Under the pieces are notes generated by a model. That model was not told where the DNA came from and ran no database searches. It worked only from the letters and a program-made list of their open reading frames with translations. Of a stretch of DNA of 55,150 nucleotides, positions 35,420-42,736 are shown in pieces. This stretch comes from Streptomyces sporangiiformans (GTDB lineage: Bacteria > Actinomycetota > Actinomycetes > Streptomycetales > Streptomycetaceae): contig NZ_VCHX02000181.1 of assembly GCF_005768555.2 (NCBI RefSeq), forward strand, positions 39,835-94,984, given 5' to 3'. A program made the position numbers and the translations under genes. Numbering within the stretch: position 1 is the stretch's first letter; each line of letters opens with the position of its first letter.

Positions 35420-36539
35420 GTGGCTGAGCCTGTCCGTGTGCGCGGACTGACCGACCAGGAAGGGCAGCGGCTGCAGCAGATCGTGCGCGGGGCAGCACGA
35501 GTTCGGTGCGCTACCGGCGGGCAATGATGCTGCTGGCCTCGGCCGGCGGGAACCGCGTGCCGGTGATCGCCCAGCTGGTTCAGGCCGACGAAGACACCGT
35601 CCGCGGCGTGATCCATCGCTTCAACGAGATCGGCCTGGCCTGTCTGGACCCTCGATGGGCGGGAGGCCGTCCCCGCCTGCTCAGCACTGACGACGAGGAC
35701 TTCGTCGTGGCGACGGCCACAACCCGACCGGTCACCTCGGCCAGCCCTTCACCCGCTGGTCACTGCGCAAGCTCGTCGCCTACCTGCGGAAGGTCCACGG
35801 CCGGGTCATACGCATCGGCCGCGAGACATTACGCTGCCTGCTCGCCCGCCGCGCCATCACCTTCCAGCGCACCAAGACGTGGAAGGAATCACCCGACCCC
35901 GAGCGCGACGCCAAGCTCGACCGCATCGAACACGTCCTGGACCGCTTCCCGGACCGGGCCTTCGCCTTCGACGAGTTCGGCCCGCTGGGAATCCGGCCCA
36001 CCGGCGGCAACTGCTGGGCCGAGCAGACCAAGCCCGACCGAGTACCGGCCACCTACCACCGCACCCACGGGGTGCGGTACTTCCACGGCTGCTACTCGAT
36101 CGGCGACGACACCCTGTGGGGCGTCAACCGTCGCAAGAAAGGCGCCGGGAACACTCTGGCCGCGCTGAAGTCGATCCGCGCCGCCCGGCCCGACGGCGCC
36201 CCGATCTACGTGATCCTGGACAACCTGTCCGCCCACAAGGGCGCCGACATCCGCCGCTGGGCGAAGAAGCACAAGGTCGAACTGTGCTTCACCCCGACCT
36301 ACGCCTCGTGGGCCAACCCGATCGAGGCCCACTTCGGACCGCTGCGGCAGTTCACCATCGCCAACTCCCATCACCCCAACCACACCGTGCAGACCTGGGC
36401 TCTGCACGCCTACTTGCGGTGGCGCAACGCCCATGCCCGTCACCGCGACGTCTTGGCCGCCGAATGCAAGGAACGCGCCCGGATCCGCAACGAGAGAGGC
36501 ATCCGCTGGGGCGGACGTCCCGTCGCCGCCGCGGCCTGA
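35420..36539 (+). pseudogene. IS630-family transposase, two frameshifts
   Basis: A GTG at 35420 (after GGAGG) starts VAEPVRVRGLTDQEGQRLQQ. The frame shifts near 35490 (RYRRAMMLLASAGGNRVPVI, helix-turn-helix region) and again near 35737, after which the catalytic DDE core is continuous: FAFDEFGPLGIRP, PIYVILDNLSAHKG and FTPTYASWANPIEAHFGPLR, ending at 36539. The three acidic residues of the DDE triad are present. Without the shifts it would be about 370 residues, normal for the family. A programmed shift could rescue one break but hardly both. Confidence 0.8.
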
Positions 36540-36544
36540 AGAAC

Positions 36545-36742
36545 TTGGCGAAACCTGTGCAGCCAGCCCACGGCACCGGCGCTCCGAGCGCGATGAGCTG
36601 GGCTTCTGCATACTCGTGGCCCTGCTCCTGGAGGCTGACCTTCTTGCCGTCTGGTCGAAGACGGTTCCGTCGGGCATGAGTTTGATGGTCCGCTCGGTCT
36701 GACCCCGGGCCCAGACTGAGCGTCCAAGGTCGGCCATGCGAA
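36545..36742 (-). pseudogene. short gene fragment after the transposase
   Basis: The minus strand reads GQTERTIKLMPDGTVFDQT and then, in a shifted frame, KKVSLQEQGHEYAEAQLIAL and GAPVPWAGCTGFAKFF before running into the transposase end. It looks like the interior of a real protein with one frameshift. I do not recognise it. It lies where the ordinary right end of the IS630 element should be. Confidence 0.35.
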
Positions 36743-36762
36743 ACGCGGCCGCGCGGAGACCA

Positions 36763-37731
36763 TCACGCGGAGGAGCGGGGGTGGTTCTGGTCGCGCCAGG
36801 TCCGAGGCGAGAGTCCGTATGCCTGTTTGAACACCTTGCTGAAGTGGGTCGCGTCCACGAAGCCCCAACTCCGTCCTATTGCTGCGATGGTCCGCAGTCG
36901 GCCGGTCGGGCCGGCCAGCTCTCGCCTGCATTCGGCCAGGCGGCGGTTACGGATCCAGTCTCCGAGAGTGATGCCCGACCGGGACAGCACCGCGTAGAGG
37001 TGACGTACGGAGATGCTGTGTGCAGCGGCTATCCGTGCCGCCGACAGATCGGGATCAGCCAGGTGCGCCCGCATGTAATGAGTGATCCGCAGGCTGAGTG
37101 TCGCCTCCAACGGGCCCTTGGCCACGCTGGAGTTACCGTGCTGGGACGCCAACGCGGCACGGAGCAGTTCGATGCTGGGTTCCACCACGGCGTCGGCGTA
37201 CACGCCCTGGTGCAATTCGTCGCTGACGGCCAGTTGGGAGAAGTAGGTGAAGGCGAGGCGCGCAATGGGGTTGTCGGATCCCAGGGGGACCGCGGTGATG
37301 TCTCGTAGCAACCGGTCGGGGAGCGCGAGTGCCGCGCGGGGGAACCGGATGAAGCGGTGGTCGACTCCCTCGTCGAAGAGAAGTGTGTAGGGAGCGATCG
37401 ATTCGTAGACGGCGCAGTCTCCCGGCCTCAGCAGGCACTCGCGGCCGTTCTGCACCACCAGGCTGCTGCCCGTCATCTGAACACCGAGAGTGACGGCCGG
37501 CTCCTCGTCCTCCCGGGCGAGCCGCGCCGTCCGACGGAGAGTGACCGCGGTCGCCCGCGCCGAACAGATCTTGATTGGCCCAACGGCGCCGAGCCCTATG
37601 CGAACGGAGATGTCCTCAGCCGGAGGACGGTGGTCGATATCGACCGCCACCATGGATTCCCACACCGCATTCCGGATCACTTCCTCCCGGTCCCGCGGCG
37701 GTATGAACGCGGTGTCCAGGACCGGGCTCAT
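36763..37731 (-). CDS. AraC-family transcriptional regulator
   Basis: A 322-residue regulator with an N-terminal cupin-like ligand domain of the AraC-binding-2 type (LRPGDCAVYESIAPYTLLFD) and a C-terminal double helix-turn-helix (SAARIAAAHSISVRHLYAVL; WGFVDATHFSKVFKQAYGLS). Both halves look intact, unlike the transposase beside it. It is divergent from the secreted peptidoglycan-binding gene, and the space between holds direct repeats suited to an AraC operator. It lies inside the IS630-type unit. Confidence 0.9.
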   Translation of the reverse strand: MSPVLDTAFIPPRDREEVIRNAVWESMVAVDIDHRPPAEDISVRIGLGAVGPIKICSARATAVTLRRTARLAREDEEPAVTLGVQMTGSSLVVQNGRECLLRPGDCAVYESIAPYTLLFDEGVDHRFIRFPRAALALPDRLLRDITAVPLGSDNPIARLAFTYFSQLAVSDELHQGVYADAVVEPSIELLRAALASQHGNSSVAKGPLEATLSLRITHYMRAHLADPDLSAARIAAAHSISVRHLYAVLSRSGITLGDWIRNRRLAECRRELAGPTGRLRTIAAIGRSWGFVDATHFSKVFKQAYGLSPRTWRDQNHPRSSA

Positions 37732-37922
37732 GAGGCAGACCTTCGTCTGCGTCGGTCATAGAGCCAGCCTGACAGTACCTCGGCCCGTTCCCCCACAAGT
37801 CCCCCTAGACACGGACGGTTCCCGCCCTCAGTTTGGCGGGATTCTCTCTTGCTGCGCAATGGCTTCGACGGGCACACGCAGGGCCTCGCCTGATGTGGCG
37901 TCAACTTGAGGCTGTGCACTAC

Positions 37923-37970
37923 TGACAAAGGTCCCTGCACGGATGACAAAGTCCGAAGGTCACGATGACC
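37923..37970. promoter_or_regulatory. candidate AraC operator: 21-bp-spaced direct repeats plus a palindrome
   Basis: TGACAAAG occurs at 37923-37930 and again at 37944-37951, exactly 21 bases apart (two helical turns), each followed by (G)TCC. Right after comes the inverted repeat GGTCA-CGA-TGACC (37958-37970). AraC proteins typically bind two direct half-sites about 21 bp apart, so this fits the divergent regulator. The site lies 60-107 bases before the secreted-protein start. Confidence 0.5.
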
Positions 37971-38029
37971 CTACGGTCCGTGGGCGAGGCCGTCCCTGAG
38001 ACGACATCACCGACCGGAAGGATTGCATC

Positions 38030-38527
38030 GTGCAACGAGTATCAACGACGCTCCGCATGCGGAGCGGAGTGTTGGGGGCTTTGGCTCTCCTCTTCGCCGC
38101 CGGCCTGACGGCCAGCCCGATGATGACTGCGCCCGCCCACGCCGCCTACGGTCCGTGCAACACGACGGTGAAGCGCGCCGATGGGTACTTGGCAAGCTAC
38201 ACAGTTCCCGCGCGCACCGATAACGGTACGAGCTGTTACATGCAATATCACACGGGCAGCTCAAACGCCGTGAAGACGCTGCAGACGTCTATCCTTCGCT
38301 GCTACAGCGGCACCTATGCCGCCGATCGGATCCGCGCCACCGGAGGGGCAGACGGGATCTACGGCACCGGCACGGTGGATGCCGTTCGGTGGCTCCAATC
38401 AATGCTCGGCCTGAGCGCCGACGGCGTCTACGGGCCGGCAACCCGTAATGCGATTAAGTGGCTGGGATATGCCCAGGACGTCGTCAACGGGGGCGTTTAC
38501 CCGTACTGCGACACTCATTCGTTCTAG
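38030..38527 (+). CDS. secreted peptidoglycan-binding-like protein
   Basis: A 165-residue exported protein: signal peptide (about residues 1-38, ending AHAA), then a domain with the PG_binding_1 pattern (VKTLQTSILRCY, DGIYGTGTVDAVRWLQSMLG, DGVYGPATRNAIKWL). Two DGxYGxxT repeats, normal for this fold, are present, and four cysteines suggest disulfides. There is no catalytic domain, so it probably sits on the cell wall or binds wall of other cells. GTG start at 38030 follows GGAAGG. It is probably controlled by the divergent AraC regulator. Confidence 0.82.
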   Translation: MQRVSTTLRMRSGVLGALALLFAAGLTASPMMTAPAHAAYGPCNTTVKRADGYLASYTVPARTDNGTSCYMQYHTGSSNAVKTLQTSILRCYSGTYAADRIRATGGADGIYGTGTVDAVRWLQSMLGLSADGVYGPATRNAIKWLGYAQDVVNGGVYPYCDTHSF

Positions 38528-39359
38528 TCACCACAACGTCTGTCGACGCCGACCTCTGTGCCTGAGGTCGGCGTCGACGTCTGCCTTGCAGGCCAATACC
38601 GTAGGCACTGGCACACGTAACGGACCTGCCAGTTGGTGTCGGACTGGTACTGGACGGTGAGCAACGCGAGGCCGCCGTTGTGGCGAAGCACCTCGTCACT
38701 GTGGCCGCAGTGTTCGGGGGCGAGCCTGGTCGTGGCCGACAACGGGGCGACGCGGGTCGACCAACTGCGGTCGTCCCTGCTGTTGGCAGTGGTAACGAGC
38801 AGGTGGGTGCCGTCCGCAGCCAGGTAGCGACGGCCATGGTACTTCCCAGTGATCACGACCAGATCCTGGTATGGGGCAATCCGCAGTGTGTGTCATGCCC
38901 CTCAGTGGAAGTTGCCCTCGCTGGTGGATCGGCCTCCACCAGGGCAGGACGGCCGGGCTCGGGGTCGTCGATGAGCACCTCGGTCTTGGCGTCGCCGTAA
39001 CCGATGGACAGATGACGTTCGCCGGTGCCGGTGAGCGGTCGCGGGCGACCGGGGTCGGCGGCCGGCGGGAGGGCGTCGATCGGGACTGGTCGGCCATGGC
39101 GCCGGGCGTCGAGACGGATCATGGCGGCGCGGCCGTCGCGCAGGGCGGTCAGCGCGTCGGGTTTCGTACGCGCCCCACTGGCCCGGTCGTACGCCGCCAA
39201 CGCCGCCCGGTACTCCTTCAGGGCAGCGAAGGTGGCGTCAGAGCCATTGGCATCGAACTCCAAAGCGGCCACCTCCTCCCCGAACACGGTCACCGACTCC
39301 TGTACCGCTGCAGGCAGTTCCACTGCGGCCGGTCGGCGTCCCATCGCTCCAATCGTCAA
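38524..39359 (-). pseudogene. frameshifted hypothetical gene truncated at the element end
   Basis: Two frames form one protein: 39359 to about 38890 (PAAVQESVTVFGEEVAALEF, YRAALAAYDRASGARTKPDA, DGRAAMIRLDARRHGRPVPI) and about 38890 to 38524 (IAPYQDLVVITGKYHGRRYL, RHNGGLALLTVQYQSDTNWQ). A frameshift near 38890 breaks it. The only start codons near the 5' end are a TTG inside the inverted repeat and an ATG at 39344, so the true N-terminus was probably lost to the element boundary. The family is unknown; it looks like a streptomycete hypothetical protein with a beta-rich C-terminal half and a Cys pair at its end. Confidence 0.6.
38542..38578. terminator. 14-bp perfect hairpin between convergent genes
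   Basis: Arms GTCGACGCCGACCT and AGGTCGGCGTCGAC with a 9-base loop. It lies 14 bases after the secreted-protein stop and inside the 3' coding end of the convergent broken gene, so it probably terminates both transcripts. Confidence 0.75.
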
Positions 39360-39386
39360 CTCGGCGAACCTATGCGGTCACAGCAC
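39357..39386 (-). repeat. right terminal inverted repeat of the IS630-type unit
   Basis: The reverse complement begins GTGCTGTGACCGCATAGGTT and matches the left repeat at 29 of 30 positions. It is followed by TA at 39387-39388. It lies 2.8 kb beyond the transposase, not next to it. Confidence 0.85.
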
Positions 39387-39388
39387 TA

Positions 39389-39493
39389 GTCACCACAGCC
39401 CGCCGCCGGCACCTGAAATTCGCGACGCACTGGCCATGGACCAACGTGATCATCGACGCGATCGAACGACTGCAGGCCCTCCCGAACCCAGGC
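39389..39493 (+). pseudogene. IS1380 transposase remnant, 3' part
   Basis: The frame continuing from the 5' remnant reads VTTARRRHLKFATHWPWTNV and IIDAIERLQALPNPG, then TGA, the expected C-terminus of an IS1380 transposase. About 150 bases of non-coding element DNA follow before the right inverted repeat. Confidence 0.75.
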
Positions 39494-39662
39494 TGACCAG
39501 CAGAGACAACCAGCCCTACAACCAGAACCCACACGCCGGAGCCGTGGAACCCGGCGCCCACCCGACGCGACAGCCGGGCCACTGACCTGCCCGCACCCCA
39601 CCCAACAAGCCGAAACGGCCCACCAGATGAAGCGGCAGGCCGTCACGAAAGATCGAGGCTGG

Positions 39663-40018
39663 CTCCGGGGGACATTTCACTACCATCGCGAAGTATCGTT
39701 GTGCATCAATTCGGCCTCCTCCGCGCCCTTTTCCTATTGAAGGGTTGTCAAGGATGCGGGACCGTATGGGTGGTTTCGGCGTGGCCTCGGCTTCTTTGAG
39801 CGGCCCGTCGAAGAAGCCGTACGCGCTGTCCGGCCGCCCTGCGGTTGCGGCACCTGTTCCCTTCAACGGCCCCTGAAATTCAGGGAGAAGGCGTCAACAG
39901 TGGTCGTCGCTGTAAACCTCCTACTGAGCGTGATTCCCGCCGAGTCGCCGACTCCGTCGTCTCGACAAGTCTCAAGTGGTCACGCGGAAAAGCGGTATAC
40001 AGGCGCCGAGGAGGAAAT
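39663..40018. other. intergenic region before the FG-GAP gene
   Basis: About 356 bases without a supported gene. It starts with the second copy of CTCCGGGG. A frame in register with the hydrolase at the insertion point stays open for about 70 codons (GGHFTTIAKYRCASIRPPPR onward) to a TGA near 39875; I cannot say whether it was ever the hydrolase C-terminus. Confidence 0.4.
39869..39883. promoter_or_regulatory. perfect palindrome upstream of the FG-GAP gene
   Basis: CCCTGAA-A-TTCAGGG is a perfect 7+1+7 inverted repeat, 136 bases before the start of the FG-GAP gene. It could be an operator or a short terminator stem; there is no U-tract. Confidence 0.35.
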
Positions 40019-41167
40019 ATGTCGCAGAAACAACAGACCGCCAGAGCCCGGAGAAGCCACAGATATGTGGTGACTGTCGTGGCGGCGGCCATGGCGCTGT
40101 TCATGACGCAGGGAATCGCGTGGGCGGACGCACCGACGTTCGCGACCCATGTCGAGTACGGGGTAGGAGAGTCTCCTGTCGCCGTCCGGGTGGCCGACTT
40201 CGACGAGGACGGCAACCAAGACGTTGTCACGGCCAACTTCGACGACGACACCGTGTCGGTCGCGCTCGGCAACGGTGACGGCACTTTCGACACCAAGGTC
40301 GACTACGTCGTGGGCGACATCCCGAACGGAGTCGAAGTCGGTGACTTCGACGAGGACGGCAACGTCGACCTGGTCTCGGCCAACTCCGGTGATTCCACCG
40401 TGTCGATCCTGATCGGCAACGGTGACGGCACTTTCGACACCAAGGTCGACTACACAACGGGCACGTCTCCGTACAAGGTGGCCATCGCCGACTATGACGA
40501 GGACGGCAATGTCGACCTGGCCGTCAGCAACATCGACGACGCCACGGTGTCCATTCTGGACGGCAATGGTGACGGCACGTTCGACCCCAAGGTCGACTTT
40601 GGAACGGGAACCTGGCCCTACGGGATCGCCACGTCCGACCTCGACGAGGACGGCAACGTCGACCTGGCCGTCTCCAACGTCGGCGACAACACGGTGTCGG
40701 TGCTGTTGGGCAATGGTGACGGCACGTTCGATGCCAAGGTCGACTACGGAACGGGCCTTCAGCCCAGTTGGGTAGTGCTGGCGGACTTCGACGAGGACGG
40801 CAACGTCGACCTGGCGGTTGCCAATCTCGAGGACAACACGGTGTCGGTGCTGTTGGGCAATGGTGACGGAACCCTTGACACCAAGGTGGACTACGGAACG
40901 GACTTGTCTCCGTTCTCGCTCGCGGTAGCGGATTTCGACGGTGATTCGGCTCTCGATCTCGTGACGCCGAACTCCGCAGGGAACAATGTGTCGGTGCTGC
41001 CGGGCAATGGTGACGGCACATTCGGCACCAGGGCAGATTTCGCCGTCGACAGCACGCCGTTCTCGGTGGCGGTGGGCGACTTCGACGAGGACACGCGCCC
41101 TGATGTGGTGACCTGCAATTACCAGCCGAACAACGTGTCGGTCCTGCTCAACACGACGACTCCATAA
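40019..41167 (+). CDS. secreted seven-repeat FG-GAP/VCBS beta-propeller protein
   Basis: A 382-residue exported protein. Signal peptide (about residues 1-37, ending IAWADA), then seven near-identical repeats of 49-50 residues. Each has a calcium-binding-type loop (DFDEDGNVD and variants) and a GNGDGTFDTKVDY block, giving a seven-bladed propeller like integrin alpha heads. The sixth and seventh loops are degenerate (DFDGDSALD, DFDEDTRPD). No catalytic domain or anchor is seen. An excellent GAGGAGGAAAT ribosome site precedes the ATG. It probably binds carbohydrate or protein ligands outside the cell and may work with the neighbouring WxL-like cluster. Confidence 0.9.
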   Translation: MSQKQQTARARRSHRYVVTVVAAAMALFMTQGIAWADAPTFATHVEYGVGESPVAVRVADFDEDGNQDVVTANFDDDTVSVALGNGDGTFDTKVDYVVGDIPNGVEVGDFDEDGNVDLVSANSGDSTVSILIGNGDGTFDTKVDYTTGTSPYKVAIADYDEDGNVDLAVSNIDDATVSILDGNGDGTFDPKVDFGTGTWPYGIATSDLDEDGNVDLAVSNVGDNTVSVLLGNGDGTFDAKVDYGTGLQPSWVVLADFDEDGNVDLAVANLEDNTVSVLLGNGDGTLDTKVDYGTDLSPFSLAVADFDGDSALDLVTPNSAGNNVSVLPGNGDGTFGTRADFAVDSTPFSVAVGDFDEDTRPDVVTCNYQPNNVSVLLNTTTP

Positions 41168-41172
41168 GGCCT

Positions 41173-41191
41173 CAGGCCCTCCTCGGGCCTG
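41173..41191. terminator. hairpin between convergent FG-GAP and WxL-like genes
   Basis: CAGGCCC-TCCTC-GGGCCTG, a 7-bp perfect stem with a 5-base loop, lies 6 bases after the FG-GAP stop and 12 bases from the end of the opposite gene. It probably terminates both. Confidence 0.65.
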
Positions 41192-41202
41192 CGGTCCGCC
41201 GG

Positions 41203-41784
41203 CTAGGCGACCGAATGGGTCATCGAGCCGGTATAGGTGCCTGCCACCGCGGTGGCAGGCACCGACATCGTCAACGTCGGGTTCCAGATAACGGAACTTG
41301 CGTTCGTCACAACAGTGTTGTAGGAGAATGCCAGGCGAGGGGTGTCCAGGGGCTGTTTCTGATTTGTGTTCGGCTGCCCAGGAACAAAGGTCCCGGGGCC
41401 CGTTTTGGAGACGAGCGGACCCGATGCGTACGCCAGACGGCTCGACGAAATCGTCTCGAGGGCGGTGCCGCCCCCGGTGGTGAAGGCGGTCGCCGACACA
41501 GTAGTGGCCCAGGTCCGGTTACCGCTGCTGGTCACCCTCACCTGCCCCAGCTGCACGGTCGTCGATTGTCCGGGCGCCGCGGACCCGAGGTTGGCCGAAG
41601 CCGGAGTGGTGATCGCGGGGGCGGCCATCACGGCCCGGGGAACCACGAAGGTCGCGGTGGCCGCCATGGCCTGCGCGGCCCGTCCCGATTCCATCGGAGG
41701 CAGCGTCAGACAGCCGGCACACAGCATTACTCCGGTCCCGATCCGCAACGAGAGTCGGGGCCGTGAAAGAGATCGCGATCGCAC
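41203..41784 (-). CDS. secreted WxL-like domain protein (1)
   Basis: A 193-residue exported protein: GTG at 41784 after AAAGGAG, basic start RSRSLSRPRLSLRIG, hydrophobic signal, then a beta-sandwich domain. Its blocks (TWATTVSATAFTTGGG, VIWNPTLTMSVPATAVAG, ending TYTGSMTHSVA) recur in the divergent gene at 42143. The 'W-x-TV-S/T-ATAF' strand and the last strand 'GTYTGxxTHSV' resemble WxL cell-wall-binding domains, with THSV where low-GC bacteria have TWxL. This assignment is by pattern only. It probably attaches non-covalently to the cell wall. Confidence 0.7.
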   Translation of the reverse strand: MRSRSLSRPRLSLRIGTGVMLCAGCLTLPPMESGRAAQAMAATATFVVPRAVMAAPAITTPASANLGSAAPGQSTTVQLGQVRVTSSGNRTWATTVSATAFTTGGGTALETISSSRLAYASGPLVSKTGPGTFVPGQPNTNQKQPLDTPRLAFSYNTVVTNASSVIWNPTLTMSVPATAVAGTYTGSMTHSVA

Positions 41785-42142
41785 CCGTGCTCCTTTCTGA
41801 GCCACCTGGTGAGCGGATTCCCAGGAAGGGGCATCGCTGGCTTTCCTCACGGCGGCAAAAACGCGGCCTCGTCCGTGGGACCCCGGTTCCGCTCGGTCTG
41901 GACTCCCGGCCAGTGAAAGCGGCTGCCCGCGGACCGATGGCCGGGCTCGCCGATGCGGCGCGGTCGGTTCACCGTGACGGATGAATCGGCTGGGCACTCC
42001 AGCCGTGTGCCGGCGACTGCCGATGACTGCCGTTGGATGCCGCGCGGGTGAAAAGTCAGCTAATCGGAATGACTCGTCGAGTGGCGGTGGAAGGGACCTG
42101 TTGATCAGCGGGGTCAACTGGCGATCAGCTCTGGGAGTAGCA
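41785..42142. other. divergent intergenic region between the WxL-like genes
   Basis: About 358 bases holding both promoters. I see no clear operator palindrome or small gene. Confidence 0.5.
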
Positions 42143-42736
42143 ATGGATTCACGGTTCAAGCAGTTGGGAAGAGTCACGTCCCGTGTCGGGCTCTCGGTCG
42201 TCGCCGTGGCGGCCCTCGGTGTGGTGACCGCCGCTCCGGCGTCCGCGGCGGACACCGGCGCGACCTTCACCGTGACCGGGGATGTCCTGGGGATCACAGC
42301 CCCGGCCAGTGCGCCCCTGGGCAGTGGGGCTCCGGGCACCGACATCGCTCCTGCGGCCGGGATCGGAACCGTCACGGTGGTGGACGGCCGGGCCGTGCAG
42401 CCCGCCGTGTGGACCGCGACGGTGACGGCTACCGCCTTCACCACCCCGGGTGGTGGGGCCTCTCGCACCATCGCGAACAGCAACGTGGACTACTGGTCGG
42501 GTACGTGCACCGGAACCGGCGGCGACGGAGGCGGTGCCACACCGGTGTGGACCGGTGGGCAGGCCGATGCTGGGGCAGCAGTGGATCTCAGCACGAGCCG
42601 AACCGCGTGCAGCCTCACCGGCGGCGCCGGCATCAACAACGCATCGTGGGATCCCCATCTCATCGTGCATGTCCCCGGCAACATCGTGGCCGGCGCCTAT
42701 TCCGGGACCGTGACCCACTCCGTCGCCGGTGCCTAG
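42143..42736 (+). CDS. secreted WxL-like domain protein (2)
   Basis: A 197-residue exported protein: signal peptide ending APASAAD, then a domain with VWTATVTATAFTTPGGG, SWDPHLIVHVPGNIVAG and final AYSGTVTHSVAGA, homologous to the divergent protein at 41203. It carries an extra Cys-containing, Gly-rich loop (GTCTGTGGDGGG; a second Cys in RTACSLTGG) likely to form a disulfide. It overlaps the next gene by 8 bases, so it is translationally coupled to the DUF916-like membrane protein. Confidence 0.75.
   Translation: MDSRFKQLGRVTSRVGLSVVAVAALGVVTAAPASAADTGATFTVTGDVLGITAPASAPLGSGAPGTDIAPAAGIGTVTVVDGRAVQPAVWTATVTATAFTTPGGGASRTIANSNVDYWSGTCTGTGGDGGGATPVWTGGQADAGAAVDLSTSRTACSLTGGAGINNASWDPHLIVHVPGNIVAGAYSGTVTHSVAGA

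Larger units (their letters stand above)
35336..39386 (+). mobile_element. 4-kb IS630-type unit with passenger genes
   Basis: The 30-bp ends 35336-35365 and 39357-39386 are inverted repeats identical at 29 of 30 positions (beginning GTGCTGTGACCGCATAGGTT). Each is flanked by TA (35334-35335 and 39387-39388), the duplication expected of IS630/Tc1-type transposition. Removing the unit and one TA rejoins the host IS1380 transposase in frame (AAAQL + VTTARRRHLKF). A plain IS630 is about 1.1 kb; this one carries about 2.8 kb of extra DNA with an AraC gene, a secreted-protein gene and a broken gene. Confidence 0.75.
34736..39662 (+). mobile_element. IS1380-type insertion sequence, split by a second element
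   Basis: The left end CCTAGCCTCGCGCTTTCATGA matches the reverse complement of 39642-39662 (CCAGCCTCGATCTTTCGTGAC) with a few differences. The 8 bases CTCCGGGG occur immediately outside both ends (34728-34735 and 39663-39670), as expected of a target-site duplication. Transposase fragments lie at both sides of the inner element and fit together across it. The exact end could be off by a few bases, and an 8-bp duplication is longer than I would expect for IS1380 (4-5 bp). Confidence 0.7.

Noticed and set aside
40019..41167. Regular DNA repeats, considered as a CRISPR array
   Set aside because: The 147-bp periodicity encodes seven in-frame FG-GAP blades, and there are no distinct spacers or cas genes.
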